From NCBI GenBank assembly GCA_020638855.1, contig JACKHT010000002.1, forward strand, positions 124,001 through 188,000: a stretch of 64,000 nucleotides of DNA, written 5' to 3'. Positions 36,912 to 45,766 of this stretch are shown here, piece by piece. The translations under genes and the position numbers were made by a program. Numbering within the stretch: position 1 is the stretch's first letter; every line of letters starts with the position of its first letter. The notes beneath the pieces are model-generated. The model made no database searches. It saw nothing but the letters and a program-made list of their open reading frames with translations, and was not told where the DNA came from. This DNA comes from Planctomycetota bacterium (GTDB lineage: Bacteria > Planctomycetota > UBA1135 > GCA-002686595).

Positions 36912-38291
36912 TCAACGGCGGGCCAAGTCCTCGGACCGGTCGCGCGGGACCCGATAGCGCCCAAGGATGCGCGGTCCCGCCTCGCGGGCGAGTTCCGTGT
37001 CGAGCACGATCGAGAGACCGCTCGAGGTCTTCAAAGTCAGAAGCCCCTGGGTCGACTCCACCAGCTGCACGAAGTGCGCCATGTCGCGCGGGGCGACGCC
37101 CCCCACGCTGACCACACGCTCGTCGGAAATCCCGTCGTAGCCCACGTTGACCCGATCGCCGAGCACCATCGAGAGCACCACGACTTCCTGGCAAGCCTCG
37201 CTGCGCACCCCGCGGTAGTAGATCTGAACCAACTCGCGCGGCGCCTTTTCCCACCAATTGTTCCATTCGCGCAGGTACTCGAGCGTCAGCGGCTGGAACA
37301 CGATGCCGCCGTACACGAAGTAGGTCGGCTTGCGATCGTAGTTGTGTGGTTGCACCAAGTGCGTCGGCGGCTGGAGCGGAACCTGGCTACGCTGCACGAC
37401 ACCCGCCCGGCTCCATTCGAGCTCCATGGGGTCGCCAACCTGGTACTCGCACAGGAGGCCGTACCATGCCACGCGGAAGCGATTGCGGTATTGGACCGTG
37501 CCGTTGTTCGCGATGGGATGGCCGCCGATCGAATGCAACACATCGCCGACTTGTACGAGCCCGTAGCCAGTGCTGCCGTACGCCACCGAGGTGACCAAGA
37601 CGCCCGCTTGGCCCGCCTTCAGGTTGTGTGCCCGGCGCAATTCCGGGTTTTGCATGCCCTGCCAGCCCACTCCAATGGCGGGTAGGATCGGGGCGCGCCC
37701 TGCGGCCACGCAACCCAAGAAATGCTCGATCACCGGCGTGGGAACCATCTCGCCGATGTTCTCCGCATCGTCGAGCGATTGGAACGCGATGCCCACCACC
37801 TTGCCGTCTTTGACGACCGGACCCCCGCTGTTGCCGTCGTTGATCGCGGCATCGACGGTGCCTGCCAACAACCTCCGCTGCGAGTGCGAGTAGGTCTGCA
37901 CCTCCATGCGGCTCACCACACCTTCGGTCACCGAGAGCTCTTCGCCCCCGACGGGATAGCCAAGCACCGAGACCCGGTCCTGCAACTCGGGCAGGTCGCC
38001 GATTTCGGCGGGCTCCACGTCCTCCATGAAGTCCGGGCCCTCCACTTCGAGCAACGCCAGGTCGCTGTCGTGACAGATGGCGACCACCCGAGCGATGGCT
38101 TTGTCCGGGTGCGAGAGCTTTTGGACCTCCAGAAACGTCGCGTCGGCCACCACGTGGGCGCCGGTCAGGACCCGTCCGGGCGCCACGACCACGCCCGACC
38201 CGGTCGAGGACTCGGTCAGCGAGGCCTGCCAGGGCGAGGCATAATTGGAAGCTTGGACGGTCGCAAAGACCTTCACTACGGCGTCGCGCAT
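36912..38291 (-). CDS. Deg/HtrA-type serine protease, plant DEG9-like, without signal peptide
   Basis: The 459-residue protein has a trypsin-like domain with the catalytic triad H46 (TGAHVVAD), D77 (HDSDLALLEV) and S155 (NDGNSGGPVV). Then comes one PDZ domain (about 235-320, LVQVGDVLHSIGGHPIANNG) and a C-terminal second PDZ-like domain. The start at 38291 (MRDAVVKVF) leaves no signal peptide. The sequence pattern (SNYASPWQ, PAEIGDLPELQDRVSVLGYP, IAFQSLDDAENIGEMVPTPV) is strikingly like the plant nuclear/cytosolic DEG9 group and not periplasmic DegP. It probably acts in the cytoplasm. Confidence 0.87.
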   Translation of the reverse strand: MRDAVVKVFATVQASNYASPWQASLTESSTGSGVVVAPGRVLTGAHVVADATFLEVQKLSHPDKAIARVVAICHDSDLALLEVEGPDFMEDVEPAEIGDLPELQDRVSVLGYPVGGEELSVTEGVVSRMEVQTYSHSQRRLLAGTVDAAINDGNSGGPVVKDGKVVGIAFQSLDDAENIGEMVPTPVIEHFLGCVAAGRAPILPAIGVGWQGMQNPELRRAHNLKAGQAGVLVTSVAYGSTGYGLVQVGDVLHSIGGHPIANNGTVQYRNRFRVAWYGLLCEYQVGDPMELEWSRAGVVQRSQVPLQPPTHLVQPHNYDRKPTYFVYGGIVFQPLTLEYLREWNNWWEKAPRELVQIYYRGVRSEACQEVVVLSMVLGDRVNVGYDGISDERVVSVGGVAPRDMAHFVQLVESTQGLLTLKTSSGLSIVLDTELAREAGPRILGRYRVPRDRSEDLARR

Positions 38292-38378
38292 GGGGTGGAG
38301 ACCATAGCGATCCGCTTGGGTGGGTCCTCCCAGCAACCGGGAAAAACCCGCCCTAGGGGCCAACCTCCGGCGGAATCC

Positions 38379-39614
38379 CTAGGGACGCCAAGCACCGCGG
38401 GCCACCGCGGGGACAAAGCTGGTGAGGTCGGTCGTGCGCGGGTCCACCGCCACGCCGGTTTCCGCCGAGCGGTAGGCCGCCATCAAGAGCCGCACGACCT
38501 CGAAGCCGTCGGCAAAGGTCAACTCGGGGCGGGTCCCTGCCAAGAAGTGCTGGACCATGTGTCGGTTTTCCCCCGCGTAGCCGTAGGCCGCGGCCTCGCC
38601 CGGCACGATCGGCATCACGCCTTGCTCGGCGTTCTGCTTTTCGACCAAGTCTTCGCCGGTATGGCCCTGGATGCGGCGCGAAAAGAACACTTCGAGGCCG
38701 GTCTCCAAGCTGTTCGAGCGCATCGAATACTCGGGCCCCAGCAGCTCAAAGCTGAGCCGCAAGCCCGCGCCCACGAAACACCACGAGGTGGTCGCTTCGG
38801 CGATCAGAGTGTGTCCGGCTTGGTCCTCGAAGGTGATCGTGCAGCGCGCGAAATCCTCCGAGGGGGTCTTCGAGTAGTCGACCTCGGGCCCGTGCACGCG
38901 CTTGAGTTCGTCGATGTACTCGGGCCGCGTCCATTTGAGCGACGCGATCTGCGCCTGGACCGAGATCGGCGTCAGGCTCTCGCGCGGGGAACCGGGCTCG
39001 GACAATAGGAAGCGCGCGGTTTCGACGCTGTGGCACATCATGTCGTTCATGACGCCCCCGCCTTGGATCGCGCCTTGCCAGAACCAGGGGCTGTGCGGGC
39101 CCGAGTGTTCTTCGGCAGCGCGCGCCAGGTAGGGCCGGCCGGTGAGCGGCACCGCGCGGCGCCAAATCACGTCCTTGCCGCGCACCACTGCGGGCGAAAA
39201 GACTTGATTCTCGAGGTAGCCGGTCGGGATTCCGGCTTCCCCCATCAAACGCACGACATGCGCGGCCTCGACCAGGTTGCGCGCCAGGGGCTTCTCGCAG
39301 GCAACCCCCTTGAGTTTGGTCTTGCGCTTGGCGTTGCCCGCGGCGATCGCCTGCATGACCGCTACTCGACTGTCGTTGGGCGAGTTGACCCAGATGGCGT
39401 CGACGTTGGGGTCGGCGGCCATGGCTTCGACGGTTGCGAAGGCCTTGGCCTCGCCCAAGCCCAGCTCGCGCGCCAATTGCGCCGACTTTTCCGCCGAGGC
39501 TAGCGTCCGGCTGGCCACGCCGGTCACGTAGCAATCCCGAACTTCGGTGAGCGCCTGCAGGTGGAAGTTCGTGTTGAAACCGGCGCCTACAAAGCCGATG
39601 CGGAGGGAGCTCAT
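38379..39614 (-). CDS. Gfo/Idh/MocA-family oxidoreductase (cytoplasmic)
   Basis: This NAD(P)-dependent dehydrogenase of sugars or cyclitols has 411 residues. It has the Rossmann motif GFVGAGFNTNFHLQAL, the catalytic GVACEKPLARNL (EKP) and the C-terminal alpha/beta domain with GGGVMNDMMCHSVE, where the His is the usual active-site residue. No signal peptide is present, so it acts in the cytoplasm on imported substrate. It is the last of five genes, each overlapping the next by 4 nt; its ATG shares ATGA with the MFS stop (39611-39614). Enzymes of this family create or remove 3-keto groups on glycosides, which fits its DUF1080 neighbours. Confidence 0.9.
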   Translation of the reverse strand: MSSLRIGFVGAGFNTNFHLQALTEVRDCYVTGVASRTLASAEKSAQLARELGLGEAKAFATVEAMAADPNVDAIWVNSPNDSRVAVMQAIAAGNAKRKTKLKGVACEKPLARNLVEAAHVVRLMGEAGIPTGYLENQVFSPAVVRGKDVIWRRAVPLTGRPYLARAAEEHSGPHSPWFWQGAIQGGGVMNDMMCHSVETARFLLSEPGSPRESLTPISVQAQIASLKWTRPEYIDELKRVHGPEVDYSKTPSEDFARCTITFEDQAGHTLIAEATTSWCFVGAGLRLSFELLGPEYSMRSNSLETGLEVFFSRRIQGHTGEDLVEKQNAEQGVMPIVPGEAAAYGYAGENRHMVQHFLAGTRPELTFADGFEVVRLLMAAYRSAETGVAVDPRTTDLTSFVPAVARGAWRP

Positions 39615-40900
39615 GACGGGGTTGCTTGCTTTTGGGTCGCTTGCTTGGGATACAAAAGGAGGGTCACGACGAAACAGCCGACCGCGATCCACATGGGCAC
39701 CGAGAATAGCTTGGTGAAGTCCATGCTGCCATCCTCAGCCTTGGCCCACTTGCCGATCTCGGTGGCGAACTTCGAGCCGACGATGATGCCCACGCCGAAG
39801 ATCACCAGGTTGAACAGGTTCTGCGCGCTGGCGCGCACGTCTTTCGTGGTGTGCTCATTGACGACGAGGTAGGCCACGAAGATGAAGCAGCCAAAGCACA
39901 GGCCGTGCAGCGCAAGCGCGAAGAGAATCGCAGGTAGCGAGCTAGCCGCGTAGGAAAACAGCGCCATGCGCCCTGCGTACGCGAGCAATCCGACCAGCAA
40001 CAGGCTCTTGCGCGAAAGCCGCTTGGCCGCCAAGGGCATGGCCGCCAGTACCAGGATTTCGCCCATCTGACCGATGGTCATCAAGCCGCCTCCCCCCACG
40101 CCAAAGATGCGGTTGACGCTGGTTGCGAAGCCTTCGGCGCCCTGGAACTTGTTTTGGATCTGGGTCAGGAATTCGGAGGTATGCACGAAGTAGAACTGGT
40201 GCACGATGCTCACGGGAACCGCGATCAGGAACAGGGTCAAGAGCGGCTGCCGCCGGAACTCCCCCATGGCGCGCAGGCTGGCGTTGCTCTCGTGGGCCGA
40301 CTTGGAAGGCGGCGTGTGCGGCAACAGGAAGCTGTAGAACCCCATCAACGCACCGAGAATGGCCGATAAGCGGAAGGCATCCGCCCGACCCGCATCTTGG
40401 GCGGCTTTGATCAGCTCCTCGGACACCCCACTGGGCGTGTGCTTCATCAGCAGCCACTGCCCCATGCCGATGCCCGCCGCGATCCAACCCACGGTCCCCC
40501 ATACGCGGATCGGTCCGAAGTCCCGGTCGGGGTCCTTCAAGTGGGCCAGGGCCAACGAGTTGGTCAAGGCCAAAGTGGGCGTGTAGATCACGCCATAGGT
40601 CAACGACAGCACTAGGAACGTGGTGTAGGTATCCACCGTAGCCAGATACCAAACGAGCACCGCCCCCGCGAGGTGGCAGATGCCCAAGAACTTCTCGGTC
40701 GCCATCCAGCGGTCGGCGACCTGCCCTGCGATGAAAGGTCCCACGATCGCACCGGCCGCTCCGGCGGCCAGGATCCAACCCACTTGGTCCAGCGAAAAGT
40801 GGCGATGCCCGAGCAGGAACGGATAGAGGATCGGCAGCCAAGCCCCCCAGATCGCGTACTGGAGGAACATCATCACCGATAGGCGCAGGCGAAGGCTCAT
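39611..40900 (-). CDS. MFS transporter, nucleoside:H+ symporter (NupG)-like
   Basis: The 429-residue inner-membrane protein has about 12 transmembrane segments. The N-terminal LRLSVMMFLQYAIWGAWLP, GPFIAGQVADRWMATEKFLG and RVWGTVGWIAAG resemble the NupG/XapB nucleoside and sugar proton symporter branch. Planctomycete members of this branch usually sit in sugar catabolic clusters and probably carry sugars or nucleosides. It is the fourth gene of the 4-nt-overlap operon, between the DUF1080 lipoprotein and the Gfo/Idh/MocA dehydrogenase, which suggests that it imports the hydrolase product. Confidence 0.87.
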   Translation of the reverse strand: MSLRLRLSVMMFLQYAIWGAWLPILYPFLLGHRHFSLDQVGWILAAGAAGAIVGPFIAGQVADRWMATEKFLGICHLAGAVLVWYLATVDTYTTFLVLSLTYGVIYTPTLALTNSLALAHLKDPDRDFGPIRVWGTVGWIAAGIGMGQWLLMKHTPSGVSEELIKAAQDAGRADAFRLSAILGALMGFYSFLLPHTPPSKSAHESNASLRAMGEFRRQPLLTLFLIAVPVSIVHQFYFVHTSEFLTQIQNKFQGAEGFATSVNRIFGVGGGGLMTIGQMGEILVLAAMPLAAKRLSRKSLLLVGLLAYAGRMALFSYAASSLPAILFALALHGLCFGCFIFVAYLVVNEHTTKDVRASAQNLFNLVIFGVGIIVGSKFATEIGKWAKAEDGSMDFTKLFSVPMWIAVGCFVVTLLLYPKQATQKQATPS

Positions 40901-41484
40901 AGCTGGGTCACCCGGATGTTGCGGAAGCGAACCGGCGAACCGTCATCGTGGTTCTGCAGCCCGATGTACCCGCGCAAGGCGCGTTCGCCTTGGAAGCGGT
41001 TGACGACTTGGCCGTTGATCGTGACCGTGTATTGCTGGCCGACCACCTCGATCGAGTAATCATTCCATTCCCCCGTGGGCCGGGTCGGCACGGCGGTCGG
41101 GCCCTGGAAGGAGTACACCGAACCGGTCTTGGTCTTCTCGCCGTCCTCATCGCAGATCTGCAATTCGTAGCCGCCGTTGACGGCGACCCAGGGATCCACC
41201 CCGGGGTCGGGGAAACGCACAAACACGCCCGAGTTGTTGGCCGGGTCTTGGACCTTCCACTGCAGGTCGAGCCGGAAGTCGCCAAACTCCTCACGGGTGT
41301 ACCACAAGAGGCCCATGCCTCCGGTGGTCCGCAATTCGTTGCCCTCCACGATGAACGACCCCGGACCGGCCATCGACCAGCCTTCCTTGAGAGGGTCGCC
41401 GCCGTTCCACAGGGTCTGGGCCGGGGAATGGCAGGCGCCCAGGGCGAGCGCGGCCAACAGGACAAATCGGTAGGTCAGGTTCAT
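40897..41484 (-). CDS. DUF1080 (3-keto-disaccharide hydrolase domain) lipoprotein
   Basis: The 195-residue protein has a lipoprotein signal (LALGAC, C18) followed by one complete DUF1080 domain with a concanavalin-like beta-sandwich: LWNGGDPLKEGWSM, FGDFRLDLQWKV, NNSGVFVRFPDPG, YELQICDEDGEKT and GYIGLQNHDDGSPVRFRNI. DUF1080 proteins have been linked to cleavage of 3-keto-glycosides, so this may be a periplasmic glycoside hydrolase. Its start overlaps the stop of the upstream DUF1080-containing gene and its stop overlaps the MFS start, each by 4 nt. Confidence 0.9.
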   Translation of the reverse strand: MNLTYRFVLLAALALGACHSPAQTLWNGGDPLKEGWSMAGPGSFIVEGNELRTTGGMGLLWYTREEFGDFRLDLQWKVQDPANNSGVFVRFPDPGVDPWVAVNGGYELQICDEDGEKTKTGSVYSFQGPTAVPTRPTGEWNDYSIEVVGQQYTVTINGQVVNRFQGERALRGYIGLQNHDDGSPVRFRNIRVTQL

Positions 41485-43982
41485 GAGTCGAGTCGTCGCA
41501 GGAGCAGGGAATCCACTTTCAGTTGGGTTCCGGGCACACGCTCGGCCTCCAACAAGATTTTGCCCGGAGGCAAAACGTGCGCAGTGGTGATGTCGTTCAT
41601 CAATACGTCGTTGAGCCAAACTCGGACGCGCGTATGCTCGCCCTCGTCGAGGCAGGAGACACGCACATCGAAGGGCACGCCGGGTTGTAGCAATTGGGTC
41701 CGCAGCATGCCATCGGACGAGCCCGGAGCGGGTTCGAAACCGACCAAGCTACCGGTGTGGGCCTTGGCTGAGCTGTTGTGGTCGAGCACCAACCGCAATC
41801 CTTGACCCGGGGCGGTTTCCCGCAGCCAGATGGCTGCGGTCCCCTGATCGGAGAGCTCGAGGGTTCCACGCAACTCGAAATCCCGCTGCGCCTCTTCGTT
41901 GCCCTCGAGCGGGGTCCAGCCCGCGCCCAGGGCCTGCGCTTCGCCGTCCTGCAGCACGCGCACGCGCACGTCGCCGATCGCGACCCGCCCGGCGCTGCCC
42001 TGGAACATGAGGGGACCCATGGGCACTTCGTCCGAAGCCATCGCTCCGCCCGTGGGGCCTTCGCATTCCGCCGAACCGATCACCATGACCCCGTCGGCTT
42101 GGATCGATTCAAAGCGCGCGTTGGCGGTCTTCTTGCCGTTTTCGTCGAAACGCGGCGCGTAGAACTTGCCGGTCACCACATGCCACTCGCCCGGTCCGCG
42201 GTAGCCCTTGGCGCGCGGGCCCTTCGAATCGATCACCCCCAGGCATTGGTCCGCACGGTCGTTGAGCTGCAATTCGTAGCGACCCATCAGGTACAGCCCC
42301 GAATCCCCATCCTTGGGCATCAGGAAGCTGAATCGAAACTCGATGTCCCCGAATTCGGGTTTGGAGACGAAGTCCGGAGCGGGAAAGCCCGTGTTCACCA
42401 AGGCGCCATTGCCTGGCGTGATCAAGAAACGGGTGGGGTCCTTCGGATCCAACTCGGCGTTGACCAACTCCCAACCGTCCCCATGCCACGCGTCGAACGG
42501 ATCGAGCCAGGTGAGGGTCAACCAGCCTTCGTCGGGATTCGCTTTGACCTCGGGCGGATCGACCAACTTGGCCACCGGCACGGTCACGCCCCCGCCGGGC
42601 ATGCGGTGCAGCGTGTAGTCAAATTCATCGTGCAGGAGCCCCGCTCCGCCGATGCGCACGCGCACGTTGCGACCCGCTTCGAGCCCATCGATGCCGAGTC
42701 GCAACTCCTTGCGATCCGCGCTGAGGCTCGCCCCGCTGATCTTGAGCTCGCGCTGGCGCATCATGGGCGACCCATAGTCCCACCAGTAGTTGTAGTCGTA
42801 GTCGTGTGCGCTGATTTCCAGATCGGCGGCAGCCACCTCCAAAGGCTCAGTGAAACGCACGCGGAACCCGCTGCGCTCCAACGAGGCGGTGAGGACCTCC
42901 CGCGGCGCCTTGCCGGTGTAATGGATCCGCCCGATTCCCGAGCCCGGGGCCAATCCACCCCAACCGCGATTGGTGAAGCCCGTGAAAAGCGTCCCATCGG
43001 AGGCAAACGCGACCCGGAAGGCACTGCCCACGCCGTGCCGGAAGGGCACGCAGGCCCCCTGCAACTGGCCATCGACTTCTTCGAGCATGGCGCGCACCAC
43101 CATGCCGTTGGTCAGTTCCGCCAGGAACAACTGCCCGCCAAAGGGACCAAAGCGTCCTCGGGTGGTGTCCTCCACCATCGATCCCGTCGAGCGCGACCAT
43201 TCGTATGGAATCCAGAGCACCGGCGGCGTGCGCTCGTCGCTCGGAGGTTCGATCACGCTGGGTTGGATACCCTGGCTGAGGTAGGGCTCGCGCCAGCGCA
43301 GGCTGGCCGGGTGTCCAAAGAAGTCGCCCTGTTTCACCAGGAACAACCCGCAGGCGGGCATCCAATCGCCCTGGTTGTCGGTGTAGAACAGGTGTCCCTT
43401 CGAGTCCTGTCCAAGCCCCGCGGGGCTGCGCACGCCGCAGGCCCAAGGCGTCAGCGCGCCGTTCGGGTCGACGCGCACAATCCAGCCGCGGTACGGCTGG
43501 TTCGAAGTTCCCAGCCACCAATCGGGCGAAGAGAAACCCACGTTGCACGAAAGGTAGAAATTGCCCGCCGCGTCGCGCGGCAAGCCGAAGGCGAACTCGT
43601 GGTAGTTGCCGCTCATGCCCCAGCCTTGGCTCAGGGTCTCGATGCGGTCACAAACTTTGTCCCCGTCGAGGTCGACCAACTTGGACAGTTCCGAGCGCTG
43701 CAGCACGTAGATTTCGCCATCCACGACCCGCAAGCCAAGCCCCTCTTGCAGCCCCTCGCAGAACAGGTGGAAACGAGCATCGGCCGGATCGGCAGCGGTC
43801 GGATTCTCGATCCACCACACTTGCCCACGCCGTGTGCTCACGATCAGCGAACCATCGGGCAGGAAATCCATCCCGCCCACTTCGACCGCCTCGCCTTCGG
43901 GCGGGGTCAAGTAGTCGAGCGCGTAGCTATCGGCTTCGGTCTGGGGCAAACAAGCAGCAAGCAGCAGGGTGGCAGCGATCAA
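41481..43982 (-). CDS. Lipoprotein with sorbosone/glucose-dehydrogenase-like propeller and DUF1080 domain
   Basis: The 833-residue protein has a lipobox (LLLAAC). The N-terminal 380 residues look like the sorbosone/glucose dehydrogenase beta-propeller of PVC exported proteins (EVGGMDFLPDGSLIVSTRRG, GNYHEFAFGLPRDAAGNFY, SPAGLGQDSKGHLFYTDNQG), but this copy has no CxxCH. A DUF1080 domain follows (about 510-710) and then a beta-sandwich tail. The TTG start at 43982 overlaps the cytochrome TGA (TTGA), with GGAGGA 6 nt upstream. That start gives a signal of only 10 residues without basic residues; an in-frame TTG at 44042 would supply an Arg-rich n-region and is an alternative. Heme may come from the cytochrome encoded just upstream. 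Confidence 0.8.
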   Translation of the reverse strand: MIAATLLLAACLPQTEADSYALDYLTPPEGEAVEVGGMDFLPDGSLIVSTRRGQVWWIENPTAADPADARFHLFCEGLQEGLGLRVVDGEIYVLQRSELSKLVDLDGDKVCDRIETLSQGWGMSGNYHEFAFGLPRDAAGNFYLSCNVGFSSPDWWLGTSNQPYRGWIVRVDPNGALTPWACGVRSPAGLGQDSKGHLFYTDNQGDWMPACGLFLVKQGDFFGHPASLRWREPYLSQGIQPSVIEPPSDERTPPVLWIPYEWSRSTGSMVEDTTRGRFGPFGGQLFLAELTNGMVVRAMLEEVDGQLQGACVPFRHGVGSAFRVAFASDGTLFTGFTNRGWGGLAPGSGIGRIHYTGKAPREVLTASLERSGFRVRFTEPLEVAAADLEISAHDYDYNYWWDYGSPMMRQRELKISGASLSADRKELRLGIDGLEAGRNVRVRIGGAGLLHDEFDYTLHRMPGGGVTVPVAKLVDPPEVKANPDEGWLTLTWLDPFDAWHGDGWELVNAELDPKDPTRFLITPGNGALVNTGFPAPDFVSKPEFGDIEFRFSFLMPKDGDSGLYLMGRYELQLNDRADQCLGVIDSKGPRAKGYRGPGEWHVVTGKFYAPRFDENGKKTANARFESIQADGVMVIGSAECEGPTGGAMASDEVPMGPLMFQGSAGRVAIGDVRVRVLQDGEAQALGAGWTPLEGNEEAQRDFELRGTLELSDQGTAAIWLRETAPGQGLRLVLDHNSSAKAHTGSLVGFEPAPGSSDGMLRTQLLQPGVPFDVRVSCLDEGEHTRVRVWLNDVLMNDITTAHVLPPGKILLEAERVPGTQLKVDSLLLRRLDS

Positions 43983-45115
43983 CGGGGGTCCTCCGTAAGG
44001 GACTTGAGGGCGGCGTCGAAATCGCCAGGAACAAACAACCAATCCTCTTGCAAGCGCGTGGCCCCCGATGCCAAAGACTGCGGGGCATGGCTCAAGCGCA
44101 ACCATGGGCGCCCTTCGGCATCGGTCTTGCGGTAGACCCGGGCGCCCTCGACGCGCACCCCATCGACCAACTCCCCGGGATCCTCAGCCATCCGCACGGA
44201 CTCCGAACCCGGCCACGGGTTCACGTCCAGCGTCCGGCGGAACCCCACGAGGTCCCCCTGGTGCAAGGCCTCGGTCCATTCGACCACATGGGCGCGCGTT
44301 GCCGATGCGGGCAACGCCCACTCGGACTCCACCTGCACGCTCCCGCCCACGACGGTCGTGGCCAAGAGCCGAGCTTCGATCGGGATTTCCTCACCGTCGG
44401 GGGTGACCGCCTTCCAATCGCTGATCGGATCCCCGTCGCCAAAGCGGTAGATCACGAGGCCCAGCGGCTCCAAAGCGTCCCCACCCCGCGATTGCCAATC
44501 CTTGCGGTCGCAGAACAACCCCTGGCGCACCGCCAGCAAGCGCAGCGGCGCACTGGCGTATTCCATGCTCAACCCATCGGTCCCGCCCACCAACAACCCC
44601 CGCGGGTGCGCAGGCAGCCCGTCCGCCAAGGGCGGCAGGCCACCGCGCACCACCAGCCCGCGTTCGGCGACGGTCATGAGCGTTTGCTTGGGATCGACAT
44701 CGGGGTCGCGCGGGGGGCCGAGCGCCAACACTTGGTCGACGACAGCGCGCAACTGCTCGTCATCGAGCACCCCACCAAAACCCGGCATGGGCGAACCTCC
44801 GATGCCGTTGGTGATCGTGCGCAAGAGGGCCTCGGGCGTATTCCCAAACGAGAATCCCCCATCGACGAAGCTCCGAGCCGGGCGATCGAGGATCACCGTT
44901 CCCTTGCCATCGCCCGTCGCGCCGTGGCACAGCGCGCAATGGCTTGCGAAGAGCTGGGCGCCATCGGTGACCTTGGTTGTTTCCACCGTCGGTGTGGGCT
45001 CCGTCGGCCCCGTAGGCGTGGGCTTGGAGGTTTGGGAACAAGCCGAAAGGCACAGGGCCATCGTCCAGGTACGCAGAATTCTCGTATCCCGGACGGAACG
45101 CGGAGGGCAAGGCAT
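43979..45115 (-). CDS. Monoheme cytochrome c lipoprotein with C-terminal PVC-type domain
   Basis: The 378-residue protein has a lipobox (CLSAC, C26), a Thr/Pro linker and a class I cytochrome c domain: CALCH at 60-64 and the likely distal Met110 in GGSPMPGFGG. The remaining 230 residues (MEYASAPLRLLAVRQG, SRGGDALEPLGLVIYRF) match a domain that in PVC bacteria often sits beside heme domains. It is the first gene of the five-gene overlap operon, and is divergent from a molybdenum hydroxylase across a large inverted repeat. It could take electrons from that enzyme, from the propeller protein encoded next, or both (inference). Confidence 0.82.
   Translation of the reverse strand: MPCPPRSVRDTRILRTWTMALCLSACSQTSKPTPTGPTEPTPTVETTKVTDGAQLFASHCALCHGATGDGKGTVILDRPARSFVDGGFSFGNTPEALLRTITNGIGGSPMPGFGGVLDDEQLRAVVDQVLALGPPRDPDVDPKQTLMTVAERGLVVRGGLPPLADGLPAHPRGLLVGGTDGLSMEYASAPLRLLAVRQGLFCDRKDWQSRGGDALEPLGLVIYRFGDGDPISDWKAVTPDGEEIPIEARLLATTVVGGSVQVESEWALPASATRAHVVEWTEALHQGDLVGFRRTLDVNPWPGSESVRMAEDPGELVDGVRVEGARVYRKTDAEGRPWLRLSHAPQSLASGATRLQEDWLFVPGDFDAALKSLTEDPR
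43989..43994 (-). promoter_or_regulatory. Ribosome-binding site supporting a TTG start
   Basis: GGAGGA on the minus strand lies 6 nt before TTG 43982, inside the end of the cytochrome gene. It supports initiation at that TTG rather than at the in-frame TTG at 44042. Confidence 0.6.
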
Positions 45116-45149
45116 GGGCCGCACTATAACGACTAGGTCGAGTCGCGCA

Positions 45150-45226
45150 TCAGTCACTTTCCACCACTTTCCCCGGGCCACCCCCTTCCTGGGCTTGGGC
45201 CGGGGAAAGTGGTGGAAAGTGACTGA
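45150..45226. promoter_or_regulatory. Perfect 27-bp inverted repeat between divergent operons
   Basis: Arms 45150-45176 and 45200-45226 are exact reverse complements around a 23-nt spacer; after one mismatch two further pairs extend the stem. The arm core reads GTCACTTTCCACCACTTTCC. It fills the centre of the 185-nt gap between the cytochrome gene (minus) and the molybdenum hydroxylase genes (plus). It could be a two-site operator, a cruciform-forming dispersed repeat, or a transcription barrier. The arms are not found elsewhere in this window. Confidence 0.8.
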
Positions 45227-45300
45227 CGCCGCACTCCACGGTACGATGGGGAGCCAAGGCACGCTTCGGTGCCTTCGCTCGCTCTCGACCCATCGGACCT

Positions 45301-45765
45301 ATGAAAACCATCCAAGTCAACGGGACCGCCCTATCCGTGGAGGGCGTGGACCCCCAAACACCGCTGCTCTGGGTGCTGCGTGACCACCTGGGCTTGACCG
45401 GAACCAAGTTTGGCTGTGGCCGCATGCTTTGCGGCGCCTGCACCGTGCATGTGGATGGATCGAGCACCCGCTCGTGCCTGCTGCCCATCGCTGGGCTGGA
45501 GGGTAAGACCATCACGACCATTGAGGGGCTTTCGCCCGATGGGGACCACGTGGTCCAAAAAGCCTGGCGCGACCACGACGTGCCGCAGTGCGGCTACTGC
45601 CAGTCGGGCCAAATCATGTCGGCCTGCTCGTTGCTGGCCAAGAATCCCAAACCCAGCGACGCTGACATCGACCAAGCCATGTCGGGCAACATCTGCCGCT
45701 GCGGAACCTACCCCCGCATCCGCGCCGCGATCCACGCCGCCGCTGCCGCCCGGGAGGGCAAGTAA
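45301..45765 (+). CDS. iorA: [2Fe-2S] subunit of a molybdenum hydroxylase (isoquinoline 1-oxidoreductase alpha type)
   Basis: The 154-residue protein holds two [2Fe-2S] clusters that move electrons from the molybdenum site. The plant-type cluster uses C39, C44, C47 and C59 (FGCGRMLCGACTVH), and the second uses C97, C100, C132 and C134 (CGYCQSGQ, CRCG). Size and order match IorA-like small subunits. The large subunit gene starts 1 nt after the stop, so the two are co-transcribed. The natural substrate of this pair is not known; enzymes of the family oxidise aldehydes or N-heterocycles and pass electrons to cytochrome c. Confidence 0.92.
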   Translation: MKTIQVNGTALSVEGVDPQTPLLWVLRDHLGLTGTKFGCGRMLCGACTVHVDGSSTRSCLLPIAGLEGKTITTIEGLSPDGDHVVQKAWRDHDVPQCGYCQSGQIMSACSLLAKNPKPSDADIDQAMSGNICRCGTYPRIRAAIHAAAAAREGK

Positions 45766-45766
45766 C

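Noticed and set aside
41778..44135. 785-codon open frame antisense to the propeller/DUF1080 gene
   Set aside because: The composition is Arg/His/Gln-rich without domains, and it lies wholly over a gene with clear homology.
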